Shown: positions 27,068-33,141, counted from the first letter of the stretch. The stretch is DNA of 64,000 nt from Adiantum capillus-veneris (GCA_014529385.2 CM043959.1:14323809-14387808); one strand, 5' to 3'. A program made the numbers and translations. Notes: generated from the letters alone by a model not told the origin.

Positions 27068-30000
27068 CAGAGAGGCTAGCCGCTCACGCCGAGGTGGCTG
27101 TAGAGTCTCTCTTAGGCTTGAACACATGTTTCGACTTCAAAAATCTTCCGTCATTGGTACTTGCACGGCTCGCTTTCAATGTATGCATCCGCATCAACCA
27201 TCGTGGCTACATGGTGCGCTGGACCTTTTTTTTTACTATTCTAGGCTAAACTCGTTTTGGAAAATTTAACGAACGTCCCACATATCCGTATCCTGCAGCG
27301 AATCCCTGTTTCCAGCATGGCGCATAGGCGTTCCCTAGGAGAAACCGCAAAAGGTGCAAGTCATTGAAGTTTTCACGTGTAAGCTTCCAAACAGGCGTTC
27401 CCTGTTTTGTAACCTCATCAGCAGTGAGAGTCTTGAGTCTGCAGCTCACTACAATCCTCCATTGCACCTTAGCCTCTGCAGCCCATTGCACTTGTACTGT
27501 GAGAGCTGAGTGTCCTGCCAACCGGTCATCAATCTCTAGTAATTTATGGGCAATGCTAATCCAGTGAGTTGCTGTTTTCCAGAGTACCTACCTTGTTGTC
27601 TGAGATCACAAGACTTGAGCATACTGGACAGAGGTCACCACTCTCATACCAGCTTTCTTGGAGAATCATCCATATCACATTCATTGTAAAGCCCCAAAAT
27701 TATTCGGAGATAGACACGCCTAGATAATTGCTCGTACAATTTTTAGGTGAGCGTGCAGAGAATTGACCAAGTCTCCAGACCAAAAGTTTTAAATACATAT
27801 TTTCGTCATGGCCCAAGCAATGAGCTTGTTTTTCGGCCAGCTCCAAGCCTATTCAATCACCCAAGTGGTCAACAAACTTAAAACAATAATAGAAGAATGC
27901 TAAAAAGAGATAAAAGCGACGGTTCTAAAATAAACTTGCAAACCCCTGCACCAAATGCTTGTAAAACATTCGCTAGGGATTGGAGAACATCTACTTCACT
28001 CCAGGGTCAGAAAGATGTGAAAGTGGCTTCTAAGAAAGACAATGAAAAATCCACACTAATCCCAAAATGTCCACTTTGTGTCCAATGCATGTCCATCGAA
28101 AATATCGCCCAAAAAGTCTCATTGCATTGAAAAGCTCATTAAAGTGAGTGGATTTCATATAGAATTTGTTTTTATAGAACACCACACACCCCCCCCCCCC
28201 AAAAAACCAAAAAAAAAAAAAAAAAAAAAGGGCACTCATTAAACCATTATGAATGATAAAGACAAAGAAAAGGTATGGCAAACATGGCAGCATAATCTTG
28301 CAATTGAATTTGCACAAGGACAACCTTTTCAAAGTGTTCATCTGCTTTGATTCCTTAATAGCTTTAAGACTTACGATCTCGCTCTTCCTATGCTTCAAAG
28401 TCTTAATACACATGTTATAATATACCCGCTTTCTTGTGTATATTGTATTGGCAGCTTGCTTCTCCTCCTCGCTTACATGCTCTGCATCCAAAAGTTGTAA
28501 GCTTGACAAACGAAAGAGGACATATGTCTGCGTGGAAAATCAAAACCTGATTATGTTTAAAGCTGAAAAAGAGGCAACAATACTACACTACAGGCAGCAC
28601 ATTGCAAAAGCACATACTTGATAGTTGTGTAGCAAACAAACTGGGCTTTTTCCCCATTGGCAATCAAAAAAACGAAGGTCCCTCAAAACTCGTAGCTTTG
28701 ACAACTTGGCAACCTCCTAAGAGCATGAACCATTTGTAGAGGTCAACAAACTGCCACCTTAGGATATCATAAATAGTTATATGAAAACCGTAATAAGCTT
28801 AGAAAAGTTTGATCTTACAATTTAAAAGAGGTGGACTAACACTTTTACTAAACGCCGAATCAGGACATACAAAGAAAAGGGAATTGAAGCAAATAATTCA
28901 AACTTCAACTTAAGTGTTCAGAAACAAAAACAGAGAGAAACAAATTAAAAGGACATTTTAGACAAAAGAAACTAAAGAAGCTTACTGTTGGTAAAAACTC
29001 CACTTTGAAGAAATTCACAGTAAGGACCAGACAACACAAAGGCTTAGCTTAATTCGCTCAATATGCGGATGATTTGATGCAACCACTTACAAATCCTTTC
29101 TTTTAGAAGATTGGGCTTATTTAAGTATTTGTCCAAGTCTCATCTCCATGCATCTTCAAGAGTGGTAGCCTATCTCCTTAAATTAGGAGAAACTTTTAAG
29201 ATCATCACAAAAGTCAGTCCTAATTACTTGCATCGTACTTTGTCGCAAGTTATTCACACATCACGATATTTCACGACCTTCTAAATGTTTAGCTCAGTAT
29301 TGATTATGACAACTAGATTTGGAGAAAGCCTTTGATCACCTTAGCTTGTTTTCCATTGCAAATTTGATTCATGCTATGGGTTCAAGCCCCATATGTCCAA
29401 GATTATACACCATTAGTGCAGGTTTCAACTCTTTGTGTCAAGATAAATGGAGTCATTGACACCATGTATCACTCATGCATTCTGTAAGGTAAGGTTGCCC
29501 TCTCAACCAGGCCTCTCAACCCACTACTTTTTTCCATTGGTATCCACCACATACTATCGCTTCATTTGGCATGCACAATGAGATTATGGGACTTCCCTTA
29601 TCTTGGGGACAACAATTGGTAGACCAAGCATTTGCTAATGATTCTTTTATGTTCCTAAAGGAAGACAAATAAAAGCTCGACAAAGCAATGCAAGTATGGT
29701 CTCTCTATGCACTTGCATCGGGTATGTGCATAAACATGTAAATCTACCCTTATTATTTGCATAGAGGAGCATTTGCAAGTCTTGGGGGACCGAGAACATG
29801 TAGTGCACAAACATGCAGTGTTTAGGCACCTTGGCTATCCAGTGTCAATCAATTATTGTTGTCTTGGATCTTTGGCAAGACCATGGATAAGTTCATCTAT
29901 TGCAAATCACAAGCATATCCTTTTCAAGTGCAGCCAAAAATGGTTCAAGCAATAATGCTTCCGTAATTCATGTTTTTGCTGCTTTGGAATTCTGAAGCAA

Positions 30001-31684
30001 TTTCTCAGATCACTGAACACACCTGCTCTATGCTTTGAAAGAAAAATAACCTTATGTCACAGATGGTGTGGGTCTCATTGTAGCACATATCCACCCCTAA
30101 ACAAATGGATGGGGCATAAATTTTACGTAAGGGACACACATAACAACCACACGTTGGAGCCTTCTATGTGATTGTGTGTTAATTCCATGCAACCATGGAT
30201 TTCGATTTCTCAATGTTTCATATGTCAGACAAGTCTCTTACATGGCAAACCTTTGATAGAGGCACCATGGTGGCATATTGCAAATGCTAATTAGCCACTC
30301 AGATGTAAGCAGACCACTGTGCTCACATGCTTACTACTCTTGTCACCAAATTGGCGCATAGCCATGAACAGTGATGACTATCTACAATGGTTTCATGTCT
30401 TAGTTATGTGGGCAAGAGGAGCTTCAAGTCTGTAGTGCTACAAGGTGCCTAGAAGAGAGGAGCTTGAGGTGTTCACTGACTCAATACAGCAGCAGGTGAA
30501 CACATTGGCAGCACATGCATGGCAAGAGGACACTTGCCCTCAAACTGGCAAAGCATGCAAGGAAAGTGGGCCACACATGTGGACACTAAGACATCACATG
30601 CAGGTACCTGGAAGGAAGGTGGACACTTGGATAGCACGTGCAAGGCAGGTGGACACTTTTGACAAAAAATGCATGGCAACATGAAAATGCAATCTAGTCA
30701 GCTCCATCTAATTTGGGTGGTAGTGGTGGTGGTTTTGGGGGTGTGGTGGTGGTGTTGTTTGGTTTAGTAAGGTCTACATGGGGGAGCCCTTTGTGAGAAC
30801 TAACACGATCTTCGCAAGCTCAGCGGTTCTACAAAACCATTTCTCCTGGAAATACCTTTGGTGTCAAGATTTAAACGTATTGATGGACCTCAAAAGATCA
30901 GCACCCTCAAGTGCTAAGCATAGTAACAAGGAATGGCCGTTTTCAGGTCTCCATTCCCCGTTCCCATTCCAAGTTCCCGTTCCGAATCCCTGTTCCGTGT
31001 TTCAAACGTGAGTACCCGTAACAGGGAATGGCATTTTGTTCCGCGTTCCCGTTCCGGTTTCCCGTTCCTAGTAACTATGGTGCTAAGCCAACTGACCTTA
31101 AATGATCCAACATTTGTGGCCGCAACATTCAGCTTCTCTAAAGATTTCAAGTTTGAGACCTCTCCAAGCTGTTTGATTGGATTTTGAGCCATATTGAGCT
31201 CCTTGAGCCTCACACAATGTCCAAGACCCTCAATCTCCTGTATAGCATTGTTAGCCAGCCACAGAACCTCAAGAGCTGTAAGGTGTGCGAGGTTCTTGAC
31301 ATGTTGTATCTTATTACTATGCAAATAGAGCTCCTCAAGTCTTAAGCAATTTTCAAGCCCATCGAGCCTGCACAATTCATAGATACAAATTTCAATAGCT
31401 GAAAGCCTGTTATCATAATAGCATATGAGCATGTGAATAAGAGAATGACCTTTCAATGAAATTCTCGTTCAAACGCAGTATTCGTAAAGATGGACAGTTG
31501 TGAAGACCGTCCATAGAAAGTATACTCTGTTGCACGAGTGATAGAGACACCAGATGCTGGAAGAAAGACAAGCAGTATATCTGGGGGACACCTTGCATAA
31601 ACATTTCCATGCTTGTAATTGTTTCGGGAGCGCGTATCAGCTGACCTTCAGTTATATCATTATACTCACATATATCCTGAAGAG
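166..31684 (-). CDS. LRRC9: LRRC9-like cilium-associated leucine-rich-repeat gene, partial, at least five exons
   Basis: Minus-strand split gene. Exons seen: 31684-31450, 31367-31097, 28716-28618, 28527-28375 and 613-166. The first four join in frame through GT/AG introns of 82, 2380 and 90 bp. The product begins with a short helical segment, then five to six SDS22-type LRRs (for example [20 protein letters not shown] and [17 protein letters not shown]), a capping region containing [10 protein letters not shown] and [18 protein letters not shown], then charged [10 protein letters not shown]; a distant exon carries a coiled coil and [16 protein letters not shown]. This order matches my knowledge of LRRC9, a ciliary/flagellar protein, so in a plant it would act in motile sperm. 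Exon 4 ends in phase 0 while the 613 exon starts with one leftover base, so at least one exon between them is unseen. Start and stop codons lie outside what I can identify. Alternative: another SDS22-like ciliary LRR protein. Transposons fill the introns but the exons show no stop. Confidence 0.72.
614..1123. other. Intron sequence, nothing recognised
   Basis: AT-rich non-coding sequence upstream of the 613 exon. I found no open frame, repeat or exon-like stretch on either strand. Confidence 0.5.
1124..2570 (-). pseudogene. Strongly decayed Ty1/copia reverse transcriptase-RNase H remnant
   Basis: This stretch runs parallel to the 3' half of the better preserved copia at 3.9-4.9 kb. The 'caagcttcaaaagtgtca' area, the IIVNS/RLMDDLD counterpart near 1550-1600, the TSMETGL counterpart near 2040-2150 and the VKREVHALL counterpart near 2400-2470 follow in the same order, but with many indels and no usable frame. 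It is the C-terminal RT plus RNase H region of an older relative on the same strand. No LTR is recognisable. It also contains a 92-bp tandem duplication. Confidence 0.6.
1972..2155. repeat. 92-bp tandem duplication
   Basis: Two practically identical 92-bp units, 1972-2063 and 2064-2155, each starting gctcattgagaatgacatc. The unit is part of the decayed copia sequence, so the duplication is younger than that insertion. Confidence 0.9.
2590..3617 (-). other. Probable 3' non-coding/LTR tail of a chromovirus; LTR-like pieces
   Basis: No gene. The stretch 2610-2690 resembles the LTR-like piece at 10400-10470 (preamble, then a short A/T box). A 12-base C run lies near 3026. The sequence directly left of the copia insertion (3617 downward) should be the continuation of the chromovirus interrupted at 7479, because the copia element splits the two. 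The exact LTR limits are not visible. Confidence 0.35.
3618..3786 (-). repeat. Copia 3' LTR
   Basis: About 169 bp with TG...CA ends. It matches 7265-7478 through 'gttgcagggaaacacacacag', 'gcttggagaaga' and 'ctcaaggcacacaacacaaa'-type blocks. Preceded in sense by a CAGGGGGGAT polypurine tract. Confidence 0.8.
3956..5300 (-). pseudogene. Copia reverse transcriptase-RNase H remnant
   Basis: RT begins near 5300 with [20 protein letters not shown] and [20 protein letters not shown]. It continues with [19 protein letters not shown] and the catalytic YVDDLLITG at about 4770. RNase H follows ([29 protein letters not shown]). The usual CDN-x-SA motif reads [16 protein letters not shown], so the catalytic aspartate is lost. 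KTKHIE-type [14 protein letters not shown] is retained. Frames shift around 4920-4950 and 4730-4747. Confidence 0.85.
5690..6430 (-). pseudogene. Copia integrase core remnant
   Basis: In sense, the pieces [51 protein letters not shown] and [18 protein letters not shown] contain the three acidic positions of the DDE core (D, D, E). Stops occur after CFK, in PYTPQ-stop-NG and after VLNR. The zinc-binding N-terminal HHCC part is missing because of the same internal deletion that removed the protease. Confidence 0.75.
6435..6956 (-). pseudogene. Copia gag remnant lacking the zinc knuckle
   Basis: The ATG at 6956 opens [20 protein letters not shown], then [14 protein letters not shown], an in-frame stop, then a UBN2-type gag body ([54 protein letters not shown]). 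It runs out near GVSEQL without reaching a CCHC knuckle. Sequence resumes at once in the integrase core, so nucleocapsid and protease are missing. The product would be a capsid-like protein. It is broken and cannot give an active element alone. Confidence 0.75.
7251..7262 (-). other. Primer-binding site (initiator Met tRNA type)
   Basis: In sense orientation the 12 bases are TGGTATCAGAGC, the complement of the initiator-Met tRNA 3' end, three bases inside the LTR end. Confidence 0.9.
7265..7478 (-). repeat. Copia 5' LTR
   Basis: Partner of 3618-3786, about 214 bp, starting TGTTGGAAATAGGG on the plus strand. Immediately internal to it is the primer-binding site. Confidence 0.8.
7479..8597 (-). 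pseudogene. Chromovirus (Ty3/gypsy) integrase C-terminus with chromodomain, truncated
   Basis: Sense reading gives [20 protein letters not shown] (about 8590-8509), [20 protein letters not shown] (8470), the integrase end with [16 protein letters not shown] (8150), and the GPY/F-like segment [20 protein letters not shown] with [20 protein letters not shown]. Then comes a chromodomain: [40 protein letters not shown], ending EAF near 7500. Chromodomains of this group steer insertion towards heterochromatin. It is broken by frameshifts, cut at 8597 by a LINE and just after the coding end by the copia element. Confidence 0.85.
8598..10200 (-). mobile_element. Non-LTR retrotransposon fragment (endonuclease and RT), minus strand
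   Basis: The endonuclease end at about 10130-9880 reads [47 protein letters not shown] and MVGQ. RT pieces are [69 protein letters not shown] and [20 protein letters not shown] then [16 protein letters not shown]. The catalytic YADD has become YADG. Many stops. The wording (SPEGxQRHL, VNxxKTKVMVF) is more like Jockey/L2/R4-type LINEs than the plant L1 at 12.9-17.9 kb, but I cannot build a tree. The 5' side ends at a GA tract and the 3' side directly against chromovirus integrase. Confidence 0.75.
10197..10233. repeat. (GA)n microsatellite
   Basis: About 37 bp of uninterrupted AG dinucleotides at the upstream limit of the minus-strand LINE, perhaps grown from a junction. Confidence 0.95.
10380..10770 (-). 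repeat. LTR-like fragment with the shared core-promoter motif
   Basis: Positions 10450-10472 hold a variant of the motif GCGCCCCTTTCGGTATTTCT seen in three other LTRs of this window. The preceding 'cacgagagatatgaagtggtgg' and following gene-free sequence parallel the LTR at 36.2-36.6 kb. No coding part or ends seen. Confidence 0.45.
10790..11110 (-). repeat. LTR fragment of the gypsy A family
   Basis: Runs parallel to 51735-52000 in the right LTR of gypsy A: 'gacaacagttgaggaccgga', 'ccggtcccccctccaaaagg', 'ctttgtattata', 'tacaatac...ctttgtgttcctt', 'cccaagacctcaca...ccttc'. It is a diverged relic with no partner nearby. Confidence 0.75.
11111..12899. other. Gene-free sequence, nothing recognised
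   Basis: Only short chance frames on both strands. I saw no RT, gag, transposase or exon-like segment. The missing LRRC9-like linker exon may lie here or in any other non-repeat part of the 27.8-kb interval, but I could not find it. Confidence 0.45.
13388..13598. repeat. Near-perfect 87-bp inverted repeat (hairpin) inside LINE ORF1
   Basis: Arms 13388-13474 and 13512-13598 are reverse complements over 87 bp with a single mismatch (near 13460 / 13526); the loop is 37 nt. Both strands therefore start with the same peptide, [21 protein letters not shown] compared the arms base by base. Confidence 0.95.
13390..14252 (+). pseudogene. LINE ORF1: DUF4283-like RNA-binding domain and degenerate zinc knuckle
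   Basis: Starts [20 protein letters not shown], continues with [20 protein letters not shown] and [20 protein letters not shown] (DUF4283/RRM-like wording), and shifts frame near 13745. It goes on with [20 protein letters not shown] and a knuckle [16 protein letters not shown], in which the last cysteine of C-x2-C-x4-H-x4-C is a tyrosine. The role in the family is nucleic-acid binding and chaperoning of LINE RNA. The first part lies inside an 87-bp inverted repeat, so the authentic N-terminus is uncertain. Confidence 0.75.
14560..14586. repeat. (GA)n microsatellite
   Basis: About 27 bp of GA repeats in the LINE inter-ORF spacer. Confidence 0.9.
15189..16020 (+). pseudogene. LINE ORF2 apurinic-type endonuclease domain
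   Basis: Begins MRIVSWNV-stop-GLSGP at 15189, followed by LRMLQEHHL (catalytic Glu motif). In a shifted frame come [34 protein letters not shown], then [12 protein letters not shown] (GDFN motif, D replaced by N), [11 protein letters not shown] and [10 protein letters not shown] (terminal SDH motif). This is the target-nicking domain of the family. Frames are broken at least three times. Confidence 0.85.
16288..17825 (+). pseudogene. LINE ORF2 reverse transcriptase and post-RT region
   Basis: Long open part 16288-17109 contains [80 protein letters not shown] and [15 protein letters not shown] frameshift follows and the palm motif reads [15 protein letters not shown] (about 17185-17225). The post-RT region carries [40 protein letters not shown] and [15 protein letters not shown]. 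This is a typical plant L1 layout. The C-terminal zinc finger is absent because a younger LTR follows at 17860. Confidence 0.9.
17860..18954 (+). repeat. LTR of element C (5' LTR, plus orientation)
   Basis: Begins TGTTCTGGCAC and ends CACCTTACA, followed after one base by an initiator-Met primer-binding site. A TATA box (tataaa, 18082-18087) lies in the expected U3 position. The run 18120-18560 has repeated 'cagcgttt(t)gca' motifs. No matching 3' LTR was seen in the window. Confidence 0.75.
18956..18967 (+). other. Primer-binding site of element C
   Basis: TGGTATCAGAGC, one base inside the LTR end. Confidence 0.9.
18968..19354 (+). mobile_element. Leader of element C, interrupted by gypsy B
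   Basis: Untranslated, A/G-rich leader with repeated 'ctcaaga(t/a)c' steps near 19310-19350. No gag reading frame appears before the gypsy B LTR starts at 19355. What follows gypsy B at 25456 may be the continuation, but homology cannot prove it. Confidence 0.5.
19355..20704 (-). repeat. Gypsy B 3' LTR
   Basis: 1350 bp. It starts TATAACCGGCCTGTACACAG on the plus strand and ends CTCCTGGTGACA. It is related along its length to the solo LTR at 37224-38919. It contains the shared motif at 19517-19539 and, in sense, an AATAAAG directly before it. A GAGTGGGG-type polypurine run flanks it internally. Confidence 0.8.
20705..21100 (-). other. 3' untranslated part of gypsy B
   Basis: No open frame; only the link between the truncated integrase and the polypurine tract/3' LTR. 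Confidence 0.6.
21101..21682 (-). pseudogene. Gypsy B end of RNase H and integrase zinc-binding domain
   Basis: [20 protein letters not shown] is the RNase H end (normally a D-ALSR motif). It is followed by the H2C2 domain: [40 protein letters not shown] and [15 protein letters not shown]. After that the catalytic core is missing; the frame ends at 21101. Confidence 0.85.
21692..22829 (-). pseudogene. Gypsy B reverse transcriptase-RNase H
   Basis: Contains [80 protein letters not shown] and the palm motif [20 protein letters not shown]. Then come [20 protein letters not shown] and the RNase H start [11 protein letters not shown] 37-bp tandem duplication at 22418-22491 shifts the frame inside the palm; stops follow at about 22090 and 21950. 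Confidence 0.88.
22418..22491. repeat. 37-bp tandem duplication in gypsy B RT
   Basis: Two units starting tcaagaatgtcatctat at 22418 and 22455, with one difference (atac/atcc). The length is not a multiple of three, so it breaks the RT frame. Confidence 0.9.
22933..23310 (-). pseudogene. Gypsy B aspartic protease, active site altered
   Basis: An open frame with [20 protein letters not shown] holds the retropepsin position D-[ST]-G as D-R-G. It is followed by [10 protein letters not shown] and the second hallmark [17 protein letters not shown]. It lies between gag and RT as expected. The D-R-G change should abolish proteolysis. Confidence 0.8.
23389..24923 (-). pseudogene. Gypsy B gag with CCHC knuckle
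   Basis: The ATG at 24923 opens [18 protein letters not shown] then an in-frame stop. Reading continues with [20 protein letters not shown]. The retrotransposon-gag core is at 24150-23830: [52 protein letters not shown]. The C-terminus is basic and has a zinc knuckle [14 protein letters not shown] at about 23430-23392. Frames change near 24300 and at 23755. It would form the particle and bind RNA; here it is broken. Confidence 0.85.
25009..25455 (-). repeat. Gypsy B 5' LTR, truncated
   Basis: Matches the first about 450 bp of 19355-20704 (sense 3' part), including the shared motif at 25169-25191. The candidate primer site in sense, TGGTTCCATCGACGGG (25008-24993), starts with TGG but I cannot assign its tRNA. 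Confidence 0.85.
25456..26165 (+). other. Unrecognised His/Asp-rich reading frames
   Basis: Two overlapping plus frames. The first (25580-25843) begins with an H/D-rich run with a loose HDxxxHD rhythm ([19 protein letters not shown]) and continues [20 protein letters not shown]. The second (25689-26162) reads [20 protein letters not shown] and [20 protein letters not shown], then [19 protein letters not shown] do not recognise a family. The shift between frames near 25800 suggests one decayed protein. It directly follows the broken end of gypsy B and could be interior sequence of element C. Confidence 0.35.
26170..26480 (-). repeat. LTR fragment related to element M
   Basis: In sense it parallels 36480-36330: 'cttttgggc...ccttgtaag', then an A/T box, then 'agagcctcac...aagcatctgg'. 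It is a short relic without ends. Confidence 0.5.
26485..27003 (+). pseudogene. LINE 3' end with zf-RVT zinc finger and A-rich tail
   Basis: The frame [15 protein letters not shown] is the C-x2-C-x6-H-x4-C finger that closes plant L1 ORF2. It is followed by [33 protein letters not shown] and [10 protein letters not shown] with one internal stop. A T/C-rich 3' UTR ends in aaaggaaaaaaaaa (26990-27003). It may be the 3' end of the LINE interrupted at 17859, since strand and missing domain agree. Confidence 0.75.
27006..27068. repeat. (TG)n(AG)n compound microsatellite
   Basis: About 42 bp TG followed by about 20 bp AG, directly after the LINE A-tail. Open frames made of VCVCV or SLSLS repeats here are artefacts. 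Confidence 0.95.
27246..27596 (-). other. Unrecognised open segment on the LRRC9 strand
   Basis: A minus frame open over about 110 codons: [60 protein letters not shown] and [15 protein letters not shown]. Composition looks protein-like rather than random and it is on the same strand as the LRR gene. I recognise no family and it does not look like the expected coiled-coil linker. It could be a captured gene piece or a chance frame. Confidence 0.3.
27600..28374. other. Intron sequence; C and A homopolymers
   Basis: No gene. Poly-C and poly-A runs lie at about 28187-28229. The stretch below 28374 is the intron starting GTAAGT after the LRRC9-like exon. Confidence 0.6.
28375..28527 (-). CDS. 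LRRC9: LRRC9-like exon: end of LRR cap and start of charged linker
   Basis: The 153-bp phase-0 exon of 51 codons lies between acceptor ttttccacgcag and donor GAGATC|GTAAGT. It reads [20 protein letters not shown], then [20 protein letters not shown] and [11 protein letters not shown]. It continues the preceding 33-codon exon across a 90-bp intron: [17 protein letters not shown] is the normal LRR-cap wording. Confidence 0.78.
28618..28716 (-). CDS. LRRC9: LRRC9-like exon: LRR cap, 33 codons
   Basis: The 99-bp phase-0 exon is bounded by acceptor gctcttag and donor CAA|GTATGT. Translation starts [17 protein letters not shown] and ends [11 protein letters not shown]. The NPVC-x-L-x-NY-type cap is expected directly after the last LRR of this family. 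An in-frame TAG immediately upstream fixes the acceptor. It was too short to be found as an open frame and was recovered by splicing logic. Confidence 0.75.
28990..30000 (+). pseudogene. Plant L1-type LINE RT fragment inside an LRRC9-like intron
   Basis: Plus reading shows [40 protein letters not shown], a VRQGCPL relic, [35 protein letters not shown] and [14 protein letters not shown]. These are RT motifs in the right order, with FADD changed to FAND and many frame breaks. It sits antisense within the 2.38-kb intron 28717-31096. The remainder up to about 30.9 kb has no recognisable coding part; GGACACTT-type short repeats lie at 30.5-30.66 kb. Confidence 0.75.
30919..31079. mobile_element. 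hAT-type MITE, 161 bp, with 8-bp target-site duplication
   Basis: Terminal inverted repeats: left CATAGTAACAAGGAATGG, right (inverted) CATAGTTACTAGGAACGG, 15 of 18 identical. It is flanked by the perfect 8-bp direct repeat GTGCTAAG (30911-30918 and 31080-31087). The interior is made of 'ttcccgttcc' steps and has no frame. An 8-bp duplication is the mark of hAT-superfamily transposition. It is inserted 17 nt from the end of an LRRC9-like exon. Confidence 0.88.
31097..31367 (-). CDS. LRRC9: LRRC9-like exon: central SDS22-type LRR block
   Basis: The 271-bp exon follows an 82-bp intron (acceptor aattgtgcag). Its first base completes the AG left by the previous exon, giving ...[12 protein letters not shown]... 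across the junction. It carries about four LRRs of 22 residues ([66 protein letters not shown]). The donor is AAG|GTCAGT at 31097/31096 and leaves phase 0. A MITE sits only 17 nt into the following intron. Confidence 0.8.
31450..31684 (-). CDS. LRRC9: LRRC9-like exon: N-terminal segment and first LRRs
   Basis: The 235-bp exon is read as 2 nt + 77 codons + 2 nt. The acceptor is a pyrimidine-rich run ending ttttacag just before 31684; the donor is AAAG|GTCATT at 31450/31449. It encodes [20 protein letters not shown], then [20 protein letters not shown] and an LRR ([17 protein letters not shown]). The upstream ATG at 31721 lies in the intron reading, so I do not take it as the start. The true first exon must lie beyond the gypsy E insertion that begins about 100 bp upstream. 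Confidence 0.75.
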
Positions 31685-31843
31685 CTGTAAAATATAATAG
31701 GGAAGGATGACCGAAGTTCATTACTCAAGTCAAAAATAAATACATGAACAGCACATTTTTCAGAATAAATACATGAACAGCACAGTAATAAATCCTATTT
31801 ATCATAATATATTTATATTGCTATCCGCTCCCGTTTGTGATAG

Positions 31844-31855
31844 TGGTATCAGAGC
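31844..31855 (+). other. Primer-binding site of element E
   Basis: TGGTATCAGAGC, one base after the LTR remnant ending TTTGTGATA. Confidence 0.9.
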
Positions 31856-32159
31856 ATGGTCTCCTCTCTTTCTCTGTAAAGGAGGACGATTCTGGAAAGA
31901 TACGGGAAGAAGCCACGACAAGCCAAGAGAAAAGTAAGCAGGCGGAACCCTAAGCCCTACAGGAAAAATCTCGCAGAGTTGGTAAAATTTCTCTCTCTGC
32001 AAGAAGTCGACACAAGACTTGGGATTCTCTAAGAAAGCGACAAGAGCATGATGCTCAAGAACCTAGAGAATCCGAGGAGCGGAATGCTCAAGATACTTCA
32101 AAACTCAGAAAATATCCATGAACATCAATCCAGAACCATAGCCATGAAATCCCGTTATT

Positions 32160-32660
32160 CCGGGAAGATATGAAGGTCTTTAGACCTCTGAACACTCCGG
32201 TCAAGTTTGATACTTTTGACGGAAGGGAAGATGTCCTGAAAGCTACCGCTTTAATTCGATAGTTTGAGGTTGCCTTTTGCAAATGGCAATTTCTCAGAAG
32301 CGTCGAAGGTGAGACATGTGACCAAATTCCTTAAGGGAATTGCAAGTAATTGGTGGTATACCAAAGCTCTGCAAGGAACTTACAACAAGACTTGGATTCA
32401 ATTCAAGGCTGAATTTACCGACAAATTTTTTTTCCTCTACGCTTTGAGGAAGGCATCCAAGAAGATTGGGATCGGTTTTCCCAATAGGAACATGAGCGAG
32501 TCAAAGCAAGTAGTGGAAAACACTGCTGGTGGTAATAACTCGCAAGAGGAAAGATTGGAAAGAAGTGCCGCCGTGCACAAGGAATCTTCGGATTGGAACC
32601 GTCCGCCTACATTGAGCGACGGCCCGGGACAAGAACCTTCTTTAATGTGATCGCAAACAC
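32160..32660 (+). pseudogene. Gypsy E gag remnant
   Basis: EDMKVFRPLNTPVKFDTFDG then KVRHVTKFLKGIASNWWYTK and WIQFKAEFTDKF match the retrotransposon-gag core of gypsy B ([25 protein letters not shown]). Frames switch near 32260. A possible protease relic LMLFDLGIPYVG follows at about 32690. No knuckle is visible. Confidence 0.75.
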
Positions 32661-33141
32661 TGTTTGTGAAAGAAAGACATCGAGCTTAATGCTCTTTGAC
32701 TTGGGCATTCCCTATGTGGGAGGACACAAGAGGTTTAATACTCTCTGGACTAACTGCGCAGGATTATGCGCAAGGACAGATACCTAGATTGATTTCTAGG
32801 AGGATTATTCTTCTCTAGGTTGAGAAGGCGAAAGTGAGTTAACAGATTCTCGGATGAGGAAACTTCCAATCTGTTGGAAAGACACGAACGACGAGTTCTT
32901 ACATGGCTCGTAAGTTTGATGATTGGTGAAGGATATCCTCAAGGTACTAGAGGAAGGACATGAACCGATAAGGTAAGTATTAAATTATTGAATTTTTGTT
33001 TAATTTAAATTTTTAAGTTCTTTTATGAGAAAGGACCGTCTCAACTCACCATTGAGCAAGATTTTGAATTTTTTCGGTTTCTCTCCGGGCAGTTCAGTTG
33101 GACCTCTACAGTTGAGGACGACTGTTTATAAGTGAGAGGGA

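Noticed and set aside
31413-31721. ATG at 31721 as the start of the LRR protein
   Set aside because: A strong acceptor (ttttacag) precedes the conserved part at 31684; the codons between ATG and acceptor have no family resemblance, so the start is more likely in an upstream exon.
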